DNA of 64,000 nucleotides from Winogradskyella luteola (GCF_019203985.1 NZ_JAGSPD010000007.1:164982-228981), one strand, 5' to 3'; counted from the stretch's first letter, positions 43,631 to 53,274 are shown. A program made the numbers and translations. Notes: generated by a model from the sequence alone, not told the origin.

Positions 43631-43724
43631 GTTTACTTGAAGTTTTAGATTGTACCCCTAAAAATTCCTTTAGGGAAGTTTTAAAATTAACGCACTAAAT
43701 TTAGAGAACTAAAACTTCAATCTT

Positions 43725-44192
43725 ATGAAAAACATTTGTGGACTTTTACTTTTAGCTTTATTTACAAACTGCATCAGTGTAAAGGCTGATATTCATGCAG
43801 ATTCCGACCACCAACCTACAGACTTTGAAATAGCTGAAGCTGGCATTAGGTTAGTTATGGAACGCCAAGAAATAGCATGGAACAATCATGATCTTGAAGG
43901 TTTTATGCAAGGTTATTGGAAAAGTGATTCTCTTAAATTCTACGGAAGCAATGGTCTTACAAAGGGCTGGGAACAGACTTTGGGCAACTATAAAAAGGGT
44001 TATCCAACAAAAGCCGAAAGTGGCACACTTAATTTTGTAATTAATGATATATCTAAAATAGAGGGAGATAATTATTGGGTTATGGGAGAATATCACCTAA
44101 AACGAGAAGTTGGAAATGCAGATGGTGTCTTTATCATTATCTTCAAAAAGATAAATGGCGAATGGAAAATAGTTGCAGACATGTCTTGCTAA
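43725..44192 (+). CDS. Secreted DUF4440/SnoaL-like protein
   Basis: 155-residue protein with a signal-like N-terminus (MKNICGLLLLALFTNC, possibly a lipobox) and an NTF2-like fold: RQEIAWNNHDLEGFMQGYW, SLKFYGSNG, GWEQTLGNYKKGYP and ...WKIVADMSC. Members bind small ligands or have unknown roles. It has its own 94-bp upstream gap. Confidence 0.82.
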   Translation: MKNICGLLLLALFTNCISVKADIHADSDHQPTDFEIAEAGIRLVMERQEIAWNNHDLEGFMQGYWKSDSLKFYGSNGLTKGWEQTLGNYKKGYPTKAESGTLNFVINDISKIEGDNYWVMGEYHLKREVGNADGVFIIIFKKINGEWKIVADMSC

Positions 44193-44285
44193 ATACCAAA
44201 AGAGAAAAGTGCTTCCAAGAGTATTAATCTGTCACGAAAAACACTGGTCGGAAACACTTTAATTTAAGTCTTATATAATTTGCTA

Positions 44286-44576
44286 TTATGCAGCTACAGT
44301 TGTATTTTCTTGTGTTTTAAAATGGTCGTACAATTCCTTGCATCCTAAACCTATGATGGACAATCGCTTTGATTTTGTAATCGATTCATTATGCAGCTTT
44401 GCTAATGCCATTACACCTGCTCTATCGATACTTTCAACGCTTTCAATATCCAACAGGATATCATCGAGCTTATCAAAGATGTTAGAAAAATGAGCATTGA
44501 ATGTTTTAAGATTTAACTTGTTTAAAGTTCCTTTAATCTGAAAACGGTTGTTGTAGTTGGTAATTTGTAAATCCAT
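44286..44576 (-). CDS. STAS domain protein
   Basis: 96-residue STAS protein of the anti-sigma-factor-antagonist type. Pattern: QIKGTLNKLN...DILLDIESVESIDRAGVMALAKLH; the Asp-Arg at the usual phospho-Ser position (ESIDRAG) means the standard Ser may be missing, so switching by phosphorylation is uncertain. It is a single gene with no kinase or anti-sigma gene nearby. Confidence 0.82.
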   Translation of the reverse strand: MDLQITNYNNRFQIKGTLNKLNLKTFNAHFSNIFDKLDDILLDIESVESIDRAGVMALAKLHNESITKSKRLSIIGLGCKELYDHFKTQENTTVAA

Positions 44577-44792
44577 AATAAATAATGTTAAAAGCGTTCA
44601 TACTAATTTAGGGCTATTAATCAGTAAACTTTAGTGCTATTAATTAGAGGGATGACCACAATATCTAACATAATATTATTGAATCACGATAAAATCGATA
44701 AATGGTAATTTAGATTGGATTATTCGGTAAAGTCTGTTTATTTTTTCGATAAACAACACACATACAATAAGATACGCAATAATAAAATAAAA

Positions 44793-45056
44793 CTATTGAG
44801 ATCGTAGTTTTTTAAGGTGTGCTTCTATGTCAACTGGTTTGTAAACAATAGTGGTTGAAACAGGATATTTCTTCAAAAGTCTTTCTGGTCGTATCGGACG
44901 CTTTTCAAAACCACCACCGCAATTAGGGCATACATGCTGTAAAAGCTCTACGCAATCTTTACAATATGTACATTCAAAAGTACATACCATAGCTTCCTCT
45001 GAATCGAAGGGTAGTTTTTTATTGCAGTTTTCACATGTTGGTCTAATCTCTAACAT
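44793..45056 (-). CDS. DUF1272 zinc-ribbon protein
   Basis: 87-residue protein with the full DUF1272 pattern: LEIRPTCENC, MVCTFECTYCKDC and HVCPNCGGGFEKRPIRP. Eight cysteines predict two zinc sites. The function is unknown. Confidence 0.92.
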   Translation of the reverse strand: MLEIRPTCENCNKKLPFDSEEAMVCTFECTYCKDCVELLQHVCPNCGGGFEKRPIRPERLLKKYPVSTTIVYKPVDIEAHLKKLRSQ

Positions 45057-45103
45057 GACATTTTTTAATTTCTACTTTAAAATTAGTCATTTATTTTTGC
45101 ACA

Positions 45104-45244
45104 ATGAAATATAATCTCAAAGTTGTGTTAATGGTCATTTTAGCTATAATTACCATTTACGGATTAGTTACAGGCAAATACCTATTTCTAGTTTTTATGC
45201 TACCTATTGGATTTGGTTTTTTCAAAAAGAAAGACTCAGACTAA
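45104..45244 (+). CDS. Small single-helix membrane protein
   Basis: 46-residue frame starting MKYNLKVVLMVILAIITIYG, with one or two hydrophobic helices and a lysine-rich end (FFKKKDSD). It lies 47 bp from the DUF1272 start on the opposite strand and its stop overlaps the stop of the PhnA-like gene by 4 bp. The composition is that of a real small membrane protein. Confidence 0.6.
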   Translation: MKYNLKVVLMVILAIITIYGLVTGKYLFLVFMLPIGFGFFKKKDSD

Positions 45245-45813
45245 ATCTTTTTTACATATTGTGTAATAATAACTATTTGCTGCCCATCTACTTTACCTTC
45301 AATATAATCAGCATTTTCGTGGTCTAATCTTATATTTCTTACGGCCGCACCTTGTTTAGCGACCAGACTAGAGCCTTTTACCTTTAGATCTTTTATTAAG
45401 ACCACAGAATCACCATGCTCTAAAACTACACCATTAACATCCCTATGAACTAATTTGTTTTCATCCTCACCATCACCTGATGCTTTTGCAAGCTCTAAAG
45501 TTTCATCTTCTAAGTACATCATATTTAATAAATCTTGTGGCCAATCGGCATTAATTCGATTTAGCATTCTCCAAGCCATAATCTTAACGGCATCATGCTC
45601 ACTCCACATACTATCATTAAGGCATCTCCAATGATTGGGGTCTATTTTGTCACTATCATTCATCTGTTCTATACAAGTGCTACAAGCGTATAAACTTGTA
45701 CTTAATCCGTTTTCTTTTATATCTGGAAGGTTATAAATAGATAAATTTTCATCACTGTTACAAAGCTCGCATTTTGAATTACCGCGCTTCTGAAGTTCTT
45801 TTTCTTGAGACAT
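45241..45813 (-). CDS. PhnA-like protein (YjdM family)
   Basis: 190-residue protein with an N-terminal zinc-ribbon (CELCNSDENL...CSTCIEQ) and the C-terminal PhnA domain (VHRDVNGVVLEHGDSVVLIKDLKVKGSSLVAKQG). The family is named from the phn region of E. coli but is not needed for phosphonate breakdown. An alkyl-phosphonate role should not be assumed. Confidence 0.92.
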   Translation of the reverse strand: MSQEKELQKRGNSKCELCNSDENLSIYNLPDIKENGLSTSLYACSTCIEQMNDSDKIDPNHWRCLNDSMWSEHDAVKIMAWRMLNRINADWPQDLLNMMYLEDETLELAKASGDGEDENKLVHRDVNGVVLEHGDSVVLIKDLKVKGSSLVAKQGAAVRNIRLDHENADYIEGKVDGQQIVIITQYVKKI

Positions 45814-45841
45814 ATTAAAAGTTAAGGTTGCAAATGTAGAA

Positions 45842-46204
45842 TTATTGGAGCTTTTCTCTCACTTTTTTAGGCAAACCTTTTACCACCATATTATATGAGT
45901 GGTCTATCAGATCTGTAATAAGTTGAGGAGAGAGTTCACCTGTGTGGATATAAACACTATTCCATTGTTGCTTATGCATATGGTAACCTGCTTTTATACT
46001 GTCGTATTCTGCCCGTAACTCTTGCGCATACTCTGGGTCGCATTTTAGATTGATAAACGCTTCGCCATTTTCCCACCGTTTTAAAGATGCCAATGCAAAC
46101 ATTTTATTACAAACCTTAAATACTAAGGTATCATTATCAAAAGGAAAATGTTCGGTTACTTCCTTTTTGTTCATGCAGTAATTTCTGTAATCTTCTATGT
46201 TCAT
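45842..46204 (-). CDS. MmcQ/YjbR family DNA-binding-like protein
   Basis: 120-residue YjbR fold: MNIEDYRNYCMNKKEVTEHFPFD, LVFKVCNKMFALASL, INLKCDPEYAQELRAEY and HMHKQQWNSVYIHTGELS. The fold resembles DNA-binding domains but no target is known. It lies 28 bp upstream of the PhnA-like gene on the same strand. Confidence 0.92.
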   Translation of the reverse strand: MNIEDYRNYCMNKKEVTEHFPFDNDTLVFKVCNKMFALASLKRWENGEAFINLKCDPEYAQELRAEYDSIKAGYHMHKQQWNSVYIHTGELSPQLITDLIDHSYNMVVKGLPKKVREKLQ

Positions 46205-46262
46205 GTTGATAATGTTTTCCTAAAAGGTTGTATTCAATGTAACACTTGACAATGGTAAAAAA

Positions 46263-46877
46263 TCATTTCTGTTCTAACATTTTTTTGTCATCCTCTTCAA
46301 TTTTTAAAGCTGAATAATCTAAAGTCCACCCAATAGTTTCAACTAAATTTTCAATAAGTTGAATGGCCTCAAGAGCTTCTAGTTTGGCTACATTATATAG
46401 ACCACTTTCTGGAATTTTATCCATAATATGCTCCTTCGCTTTGGTATGCAGTTCTGTTAAATCTGAAGCTTCGAACTTATTAAACATACCGTCTTGCTTA
46501 TCGTAATAGTTAATGTTACTTTCTATAGATAATACTTCCGGCTGTGGAAAATGCGACAACACTACAGTTTTGGATTTCGGGTGGGAATTCATCCTTACCT
46601 TACTCAAATCGAAACCGACATGTGCTTTGGCATTGATAATTACCAAAGCTTTTTTTCTGCTAGAAATTAACTTCAAAAATTTTTCCTTTACGTCTTCGTA
46701 ATGATAGATTTCTGCAAAATCACCTTCAACGGTTATAAACTTACAGACACGCTTTATTTTATCTAAAAGAAGAATGGACTGTTCGTTTGTTTTCTTTTTG
46801 GTTTTCCATTGTTTAAGAACAGTAACCAAGCCCAAGGTTACCAGTATACTAATTATGATTGTAAAAAATGTTTCCAT
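46263..46877 (-). CDS. DUF4230 membrane-anchored protein
   Basis: 204-residue protein with one N-terminal membrane helix (3-22) and a DUF4230 domain (VCKFITVEGDFAEIYHYED..., KKALVIINAKAHVGFDLSKV, FPQPEVLSIES). No catalytic role is known. Confidence 0.88.
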   Translation of the reverse strand: METFFTIIISILVTLGLVTVLKQWKTKKKTNEQSILLLDKIKRVCKFITVEGDFAEIYHYEDVKEKFLKLISSRKKALVIINAKAHVGFDLSKVRMNSHPKSKTVVLSHFPQPEVLSIESNINYYDKQDGMFNKFEASDLTELHTKAKEHIMDKIPESGLYNVAKLEALEAIQLIENLVETIGWTLDYSALKIEEDDKKMLEQK

Positions 46878-46988
46878 TTATAATATTTTATTTTTAGACA
46901 CTTTTGAGAGTCTTGTTGTCACTCTGCAAATATCTTTATATCTCTGTATGAGATGCTGAAACGAGTTCAGCATTACAAATAGAGTTTA

Positions 46989-47738
46989 TTATTCTATAAT
47001 TTTGTACAATATTGGCTTACTTGGTGTCGCGTCATTTTCAAAAGGCGCAATCTGAAGATTGAGCATATAAGTACCATCTTCAATTTTATTAGACACATAA
47101 ATAAGCTCTGTTATAGTAGCATCTTTTCTTAATCTACCCTTTGTATTCCAAAATGCGTTATGTGCTCTTAATTCGCCACCATCTTCTTCCCTATCTATAC
47201 TTGGCAAATCAAAAAGTAAATGCTTTATCCCTTTTCTTACTAATAAGTTTATGGCGTCCTCCATAAAATAGGCCCAATTGGTATTAGAATACTGCATGGA
47301 TTTTTTGTCCTTCATATTAGGAAGTGTTCTTACAACCAAAGCATCTCGTTTCTTGTTACCAAGAGCAAACTGAAGCTGTTTAGCAGAAATCACATTATCT
47401 TTCATATACTTCTCAGGTGCCACACTAACCACTTCAGCTAAAAAGAAAAATTGTTTTAAGTGTTTATTAATCGAATAGCTTTCTTTTACGATGTGGCCAA
47501 CAGTTTCTGTATGTGTACAATGAGAATGTGGATTAAAGGTTATAGTGTTAAAGTTGACAGATGCCCCTTCTTCCACACTAATAATATCATTATCAAAAAC
47601 TTCTGGTTCAATTTTTGGCGGTCCAATATGCCAAGCATTTACGTTAGTTATGTTCCCTTTTATGGGCATAGAAATATCTAAAGGCTGTGACAAATCTATT
47701 TTTAGTTTTCTAGAATTGTATTGTATTGTTGCTATCAA
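46989..47738 (-). CDS. Cyclase family protein (kynurenine-formamidase-like fold)
   Basis: 249-residue member of the metal-dependent cyclase family. The usual HxGTHxD motif is altered to NPHSHCTHTETVGH (His at about 70-80), which keeps metal-binding histidines. RTLPN, NWAYF and LLFDLPSIDREEDGG follow the family pattern, with the last segment near the expected acidic and histidine ligands. Substrate unknown. It overlaps the HemW gene by 4 bp. Confidence 0.85.
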   Translation of the reverse strand: MIATIQYNSRKLKIDLSQPLDISMPIKGNITNVNAWHIGPPKIEPEVFDNDIISVEEGASVNFNTITFNPHSHCTHTETVGHIVKESYSINKHLKQFFFLAEVVSVAPEKYMKDNVISAKQLQFALGNKKRDALVVRTLPNMKDKKSMQYSNTNWAYFMEDAINLLVRKGIKHLLFDLPSIDREEDGGELRAHNAFWNTKGRLRKDATITELIYVSNKIEDGTYMLNLQIAPFENDATPSKPILYKIIE

Positions 47739-48934
47739 GATAGATTGAGTTTAAATAGTTCGCTTGCAATACCATCACTTAAAAATTGTCCTTTTTTAGT
47801 GACTTTTATGTGGCCATCATCAATATACAATAAATGTTGATTTATAAAAACTTTGGATTGCTCAATTAAGTAATCTTTAAAGACTGTGCCAAAATCAGTT
47901 TCAACTTTGGTGAACGACACTCCCCAGATGGTGCGTAAACCTGTCATTACATATTCGTTATATTGATCGGTAAGCGTAAGTTTTTCTATCTCAATTGGCA
48001 ATGTATTTTGTTGAATGGCTTTTATATATTTTGAATTGTTTCTCACATTCCAACCACGTTGTGTTCCTTTGAATGAATGCGCTGAAGGTCCAATACCCAA
48101 ATAGGGTTTGCCTTGCCAATATGCCGAATTATTTTTACTAAAATAATCGTCTTTACCAAAGTTTGACAGCTCGTAATGTATAAAACCCTCATCCTCTAAT
48201 CTATCCTTTAAAATATGAAATTGCTCATGAGCCTGTTCGTCATCAACATTGTCTATAATGCCTTTTTTAATAAAAGAAGCCAGAGTTGTTTTGGGTTCTA
48301 CGGTTAAGGCATAACTAGAAATATGTGGCACATTATAACTTAAAGCAGTTTCAATATTTTCTAACCATTGGTCATTTGAAGCATTAGGGATTCCATAAAT
48401 TAAATCGAGTGATATATTATCAAAGTGCTTTGTCGCCTCTTCTAAACAAGCTTTAGCTTCTTCGGAGTTATGAGCACGGTTCATAAGTTTTAAATCGGTT
48501 TCAAAAAAGGATTGAATGCCTATACTTAGTCTGTTTATTGGTGTATTTGTTAAGTCGATTATTCGTTGATAAGACAAGTCATCTGGATTCGCCTCAAGTG
48601 TAATTTCGGGATGGTCAATGACGTTGTAATGTTTATAAACCGAATCAACTAAAAATTGTAATTCGCCAATAGCCAATAATGAAGGTGTTCCTCCACCAAA
48701 ATAAATAGTCTCTACTGTAGTGCCTTTAAATTCATTTTTACGAAGTTCTAACTCTTTTACCAGCGCATTCACTAATTCATCTTTCTTTTTTAATGAGGTT
48801 GAAAAATGAAAGTCGCAATAATGGCAGGCTTGTTTACAGAATGGTATGTGAATGTAGATACCACCTGAAGCCGCTTTTAACTTCCCCAAAAGGGAAGGAC
48901 CATTAACTACACCTTCTTCTGGTTGATTTTTCAT
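47735..48934 (-). CDS. hemW: Radical SAM haem chaperone HemW
   Basis: 399-residue HemW: GGIYIHIPFCKQACHYCDFHF with the CxxxCxxC iron-sulfur motif, YFGGGTPS, EANPDDL, NRLSIGIQSF and DLIYGIPN are all typical. It is often misnamed oxygen-independent coproporphyrinogen oxidase but lacks the extra cysteine context of that enzyme (CxxxCxxCxC). The first ~24 residues (PEEGVVNGPSLLGKLKAASG) come from a repeat-like inverted stretch at 48881-48897 and are not conserved in family members, yet no closer ATG is available. Confidence 0.93.
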   Translation of the reverse strand: MKNQPEEGVVNGPSLLGKLKAASGGIYIHIPFCKQACHYCDFHFSTSLKKKDELVNALVKELELRKNEFKGTTVETIYFGGGTPSLLAIGELQFLVDSVYKHYNVIDHPEITLEANPDDLSYQRIIDLTNTPINRLSIGIQSFFETDLKLMNRAHNSEEAKACLEEATKHFDNISLDLIYGIPNASNDQWLENIETALSYNVPHISSYALTVEPKTTLASFIKKGIIDNVDDEQAHEQFHILKDRLEDEGFIHYELSNFGKDDYFSKNNSAYWQGKPYLGIGPSAHSFKGTQRGWNVRNNSKYIKAIQQNTLPIEIEKLTLTDQYNEYVMTGLRTIWGVSFTKVETDFGTVFKDYLIEQSKVFINQHLLYIDDGHIKVTKKGQFLSDGIASELFKLNLS

Positions 48935-48940
48935 TCTGAC

Positions 48941-49519
48941 TCATTTTCCCTTTTGAGATTTAAGGGGCTTTTCTATTCGCTTTTCATTCTGTTTTACAAA
49001 AGCAGACCAGCCTGTATAACTTTTACCAACCTGTACACGACCTTGGTTGTAAAAATGACAAACCGCAGCAGCCAAACCATCTGTGGAATCAAGGTTTTTT
49101 GGCAACTCTTTTAACTGTAGTAGACTTTGAAGCATCTTCGCTACTTGTTCCTTACTGGCATTTCCATTACCTGTAATTGCCATTTTTATTTTTTTAGGAG
49201 AATACTCAGTAATAGGCACCTCTCTAGAAAGGCCTGCAGCCATGGCTACGCCTTGCGCTCTGCCCAACTTCAACATACTCTGAACGTTCTTGCCAAAGAA
49301 CGGAGCTTCAATCGCTATTTCATCAGGATGATAGTTGTCGATCAATTCTACAGTACGTTCAAAAATAAGTTTTAGCTTAAGGTAGTGATCATCATATTTT
49401 TTGAGTTGCAATTCGTTAAGCTGCATAAAGCTCATGGTTTTACCAACAACTTTAATGAGCCCAAAACCCATAATGGTGGTTCCTGGATCAATACCTAATA
49501 TAATTTTTTCTTTAGTCAT
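48941..49519 (-). CDS. ruvC: Holliday-junction resolvase RuvC
   Basis: 192-residue nuclease resolving four-way junctions during recombination. Catalytic acidic residues are visible in GIDPGTT (Asp11), AIEAPFF (about Glu69) and DSTDGLAAAVCH (about 145-150). The length is normal apart from a short basic tail. The HemW gene starts 6 bp after its stop. Confidence 0.95.
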   Translation of the reverse strand: MTKEKIILGIDPGTTIMGFGLIKVVGKTMSFMQLNELQLKKYDDHYLKLKLIFERTVELIDNYHPDEIAIEAPFFGKNVQSMLKLGRAQGVAMAAGLSREVPITEYSPKKIKMAITGNGNASKEQVAKMLQSLLQLKELPKNLDSTDGLAAAVCHFYNQGRVQVGKSYTGWSAFVKQNEKRIEKPLKSQKGK

Positions 49520-49523
49520 TATT

Positions 49524-50162
49524 TTAATCGCAAAATTGACAACCGCTCAAAGAGATCGCTAACCCAAAAGTTAAGTTAAATACGTTACCATTAAACGCTC
49601 CCAAACCACTTAAAACTGGGTCGTAATCATCTAATGATGTAAAACCATATATATAGGCCAAGTCCGTATATACCGAAACTTTTTTACTTATGGCATAGTG
49701 AACTTCTAAGCCACCAAGAAAATTTAGATATGACTGTTTGTTTTCATCAAGATTCCCTAGAGGTTTTACAAACGAATATCCAGGGCCAGCATGTAAAACT
49801 GTACGAATCTGTGGTGGTAAAAAATCAATATAACTTGATGGATCATATACAAATTGTACATTGACACGTGAATAATTTATCTTCACCTCAGGTGAAACGT
49901 TATCTAACTTAAAACGATTAAAACCATAATCTAATTTAACACCAAACTGTTGCTTAAACATATGCTGAACACCAATATTAACTGTAGGCAAGTTAATGGA
50001 TTGTGCTTCCGTACCTTCAACAAAACCGTTAGCAGAAGGACTGTTAAAACCGACTGCAAAAAGTGCTTTCCATTTGCTGGTCTCTTTAAACTGTGCATGA
50101 CTATTTAAAGCCATAAAAATGACACTAAAAAATAATAGGTATTGTTTAAAATAGGGCTGCAT
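49524..50162 (-). CDS. OmpA-like outer-membrane beta-barrel protein
   Basis: 212-residue protein with a signal peptide ending near SHAQ (24) and alternating hydrophobic strands (VKLDYGFNRFKL, VHYAISKKVSVYTDLAYIYGF) ending in LTFGLAISLSGCQFCD. A small eight-stranded barrel is likely. No partner domain. It ends 4 bp before ruvC. Confidence 0.85.
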   Translation of the reverse strand: MQPYFKQYLLFFSVIFMALNSHAQFKETSKWKALFAVGFNSPSANGFVEGTEAQSINLPTVNIGVQHMFKQQFGVKLDYGFNRFKLDNVSPEVKINYSRVNVQFVYDPSSYIDFLPPQIRTVLHAGPGYSFVKPLGNLDENKQSYLNFLGGLEVHYAISKKVSVYTDLAYIYGFTSLDDYDPVLSGLGAFNGNVFNLTFGLAISLSGCQFCD

Positions 50163-50189
50163 ATCTAAGTTTTTGGTTTAATTTGTAAT

Positions 50190-51158
50190 ATGTACTCAAG
50201 CGTACCTTACAAAACTAAGCAATTCTTCTTTGTACTTATTAAATTGAGTATTGTTGTTGGTGCATTTTATTTTATTTATTCAAAATTGGTAGAAAACGAA
50301 AATCTACAATTCAGTGAATTTTGGTCGTTTCTGAAGAAAAACGATGCATTTTCAACAAAAAATATAGTCTTTTTAATCATTTTGAGTGTTTTTAACTGGT
50401 TTTTTGAAATTCTCAAATGGCAATTTTTGGTAAAAACCATAAAACAGATTTCATTTAAAAACGCTTTAGAACAAAGTTTAGGTGGTTTAACAGCTTCACT
50501 AATTACACCAAACCGTATTGGTGATTATGGTGCAAAAGCCGTGTACTATGTTAAGTCATTTAGAAAACAGATTGTTTTATTGAATCTTTTAGGCAATATG
50601 GCTCAAATGACCATTACCACTATTTTTGGTGTGGTTGGATGTATCATTTTTGTAAACCACTATCAAATTGATGTCGACTATTATAAAATGGCAAGGTTTG
50701 GTCTCATACTTGTTATGATTAGTTTTTTTGCAATTTTCGGCACAAAACAAAAACGTTTTAAAGTAAAGGGATATTCGATTGCGCGTATTTTAGATTACAT
50801 CAAAGGAATTACTGTGAAAACACACATTATCAATCTTGGTTTAGCACTAATTCGTTACTTGATTTTCTCTTTTCAATTTTACTATTTACTTATAATATTT
50901 GGTGTAGAAGTTGATTATACTAAAGCGATGGTCGTTATTACAAGCATGTATTTTTTAGCTTCTATTGTGCCGTCGATTTCAATTTTTGATGTCGTTATCA
51001 AAGGGAGTGTTGCCGTTTTTCTGTTTGGATTTGTCGACGTGAACGAACTCACGATTTTATCCATAATCTTGCTGATGTGGGTATTGAACTTTGCTACACC
51101 CAGCTTGTTTGGCAGTTATTTTATTCTGAATTTTAAACTACCAAAAACAGAAGAATGA
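50190..51158 (+). CDS. Flippase-like (AglD/MprF-type) integral membrane protein
   Basis: 322-residue protein with about eight membrane helices and the lysyl-PG-synthase transmembrane family pattern (SLGGLTASLITPNRIGDYGAKAVYY). Members translocate lipids or lipid-linked sugars. Its stop overlaps the start of a GT2 gene by 4 bp, which suggests shared work on a glycolipid. Confidence 0.87.
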   Translation: MYSSVPYKTKQFFFVLIKLSIVVGAFYFIYSKLVENENLQFSEFWSFLKKNDAFSTKNIVFLIILSVFNWFFEILKWQFLVKTIKQISFKNALEQSLGGLTASLITPNRIGDYGAKAVYYVKSFRKQIVLLNLLGNMAQMTITTIFGVVGCIIFVNHYQIDVDYYKMARFGLILVMISFFAIFGTKQKRFKVKGYSIARILDYIKGITVKTHIINLGLALIRYLIFSFQFYYLLIIFGVEVDYTKAMVVITSMYFLASIVPSISIFDVVIKGSVAVFLFGFVDVNELTILSIILLMWVLNFATPSLFGSYFILNFKLPKTEE

Positions 51159-52321
51159 TCTCTACCATAGCCATAATTATTATTGTAGTTTATCTTTTTC
51201 TGATTGGTATTTTTATCTATGGATTTGATATGGTCAATGGTTTTGAACTTCAGGATTTGGAACCCAAAAATCAATTCTCAATAGTAATTCCGTTTAGAAA
51301 TGAAGCTGATAATTTACCTCAATTACTAGATTCGATTTCTAGGCTCAACTATCCTAAAAACTTATTTGAAGTAATTTTGGTTGATGATGCTTCGAGTGAT
51401 AATTCGGTAGGATTAATTAGAGATTTTATTTCCAATAAATCTCTAGGAAGCACTTCAAATTTACTTAGTGAGCACAATCAAGGCGGCATAAAAGTTATTC
51501 AGAATATTCGTGTTTCAAACGCACCAAAAAAAGATGCCATTAATTCTGCAATCACTATTTCGAAATATGAATGGATTATAACTACCGATGCAGATTGTAT
51601 TTTACCAACATACTGGCTTGATGTTTTTGATGAGTACATTCAGACGACAGACTCAGATTGTATAGCAGCTCCTGTAACTTACAACGTGCAACAGAGTTTT
51701 TTTGATCGTTTTCAAACTTTAGATATTTTAAGCTTACAAGGAATAACCATTGGCAGTTTTAGTATCCGCAAACCTTTTTTGTGTAATGGTGCAAATTTTG
51801 CATATCGAAAATCTGTATTTAAAGCCTTAGAAGGTTTTGATGGCAACACTGAAATTGCAAGTGGAGATGATGTTTTTTTACTTCAAAAATTTATTGAAAA
51901 GGATGCTAAAAAAGTGCGTTATCTTAAATCTCAAAAGGTTATCGTAACTACACGTCCTGTTTTAAATTTTCAAGAATTAATTCAGCAACGCTTACGTTGG
52001 GCTTCCAAAACAAGTAAAAGCTCTAATAATTTTTCAAAACTTGTTGGTTTGTTGGTTGTTTTGGCTAACCTCTTCTGTATTTTAATTATTCCTTTGGTAC
52101 TTTTCAACCTACTAATGCTAAAAACTGCCTTGGCCTTATGCGTTATTAAGTTTAGCATTGACTTTCTTCTAATTTACAAGGCCACTCGCTTTTTTAAGCA
52201 GAAAAACGTATTATTTTCTTTCCTTTTTTCAAGCCTATTATATCCTTTTTTTAGTATTTACATAGTTGTATTGTCATTATTTAAGTCCTACAAATGGAAA
52301 GGAAGAACCTTCAGAAAATAA
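51155..52321 (+). CDS. Family 2 glycosyltransferase, membrane-anchored
   Basis: 388-residue GT-A enzyme: an N-terminal membrane helix, IVIPFRNEADNLPQLL, VDDASSDNS, TTDADCILP (DxD), SGDDVFLLQKF and QRLRW motifs, followed by three C-terminal membrane helices. All donor-binding and catalytic motifs of processive-like GT2 proteins are present. The sugar and acceptor are unknown. Confidence 0.92.
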   Translation: MISTIAIIIIVVYLFLIGIFIYGFDMVNGFELQDLEPKNQFSIVIPFRNEADNLPQLLDSISRLNYPKNLFEVILVDDASSDNSVGLIRDFISNKSLGSTSNLLSEHNQGGIKVIQNIRVSNAPKKDAINSAITISKYEWIITTDADCILPTYWLDVFDEYIQTTDSDCIAAPVTYNVQQSFFDRFQTLDILSLQGITIGSFSIRKPFLCNGANFAYRKSVFKALEGFDGNTEIASGDDVFLLQKFIEKDAKKVRYLKSQKVIVTTRPVLNFQELIQQRLRWASKTSKSSNNFSKLVGLLVVLANLFCILIIPLVLFNLLMLKTALALCVIKFSIDFLLIYKATRFFKQKNVLFSFLFSSLLYPFFSIYIVVLSLFKSYKWKGRTFRK

Positions 52322-52410
52322 TAGCATATTGAATATTTTTGGTAGCTTTACTCTATAATAAGTATGTGATCGTTCTACGAACTATTTCAAAAACCAAATC
52401 CTAACAACCA

Positions 52411-53274
52411 ATGAGAAAGATATTTTTATGTGTACTGCTTTTTTTGGCTTTTCAATTTAACCATGGTCAAGAGCGTTATACCATTAATGGAGAAACACTA
52501 GAACTTAAAACCGAAATTGATGGTAAACTAGATTTACTTTGGAATATCGTTGACGGTAACTATCGCTACTTTGTGAGAACTGAAAACGGCACTATTACTG
52601 AGCTAAAAAATACTAAAGATGCTGATAAAAACTATCAAGAAGAATACAAAACGACTTTGAGTGGCTTAACCGACGGAATGGCTACAGAAAAATTAAAGTT
52701 GACGCTCTTTAGCCTCAGAAATTATATTGATGCTTACAATACTTCAGTAGACTCTAACTATAACTCAACTTACACTGTGAGCAAGGTACAGTTTAGGCTC
52801 GGTTTTTCTGGCGGAATTACCAATAATCCTTTTGTTGGCAACCCCAATAATGAAAAAGCACCAATGCTAGGTGCAGAACTAGAAATTTATGAAGCTAACG
52901 TGTTGCCTAGACATTCTGGTTTTTTACAGGTTCGCCATGCTTTTGATAGTGATGATTTTCCGTACAGCACTACAGAATTTTCATTAGGTTACCGTTACAG
53001 AATAATAAATAAAGAACGTTTTTCAATTTATGGACAGGTGAAGCTTGCCACCATAAATTTTACTGACCTCACTTTCATTAATGAAGATGATATGGAAATT
53101 GACCAAAATGACACATCTTTTGACATTCCTTTTATTTTTGGAATTGGATCTGATATTAAAGTTGGAAATAACAGTTATATCACTATTATTTATGGTGAGT
53201 TATTTGCTCTTTTATTAGATAACCAAGGTAATTTTTCAACTGATATTGCCATTGGTTATAAATTCAATCTATAA
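52411..53274 (+). CDS. Predicted outer-membrane or secreted protein
   Basis: 287-residue protein with a signal peptide (MRKIFLCVLLFLAFQFNHG), an N-terminal soluble region (25-110) and beta-strand-rich barrel-like strands from about 115 (VQFRLGFSGGI, TTEFSLGYRYR, SIYGQVKLATINF) to the final FSTDIAIGYKFNL. The aromatic C-terminal end fits outer-membrane insertion. The BI-1 gene starts directly after its stop. Confidence 0.8.
   Translation: MRKIFLCVLLFLAFQFNHGQERYTINGETLELKTEIDGKLDLLWNIVDGNYRYFVRTENGTITELKNTKDADKNYQEEYKTTLSGLTDGMATEKLKLTLFSLRNYIDAYNTSVDSNYNSTYTVSKVQFRLGFSGGITNNPFVGNPNNEKAPMLGAELEIYEANVLPRHSGFLQVRHAFDSDDFPYSTTEFSLGYRYRIINKERFSIYGQVKLATINFTDLTFINEDDMEIDQNDTSFDIPFIFGIGSDIKVGNNSYITIIYGELFALLLDNQGNFSTDIAIGYKFNL

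Noticed and set aside
45241..45813. Phosphonate degradation gene
   Set aside because: PhnA-like family name is historical; no C-P lyase or phosphonoacetate hydrolase genes are nearby.
47735..48934. Oxygen-independent coproporphyrinogen oxidase HemN
   Set aside because: The motif is CxxxCxxC followed by DF, without the fourth cysteine of true HemN; it fits HemW.
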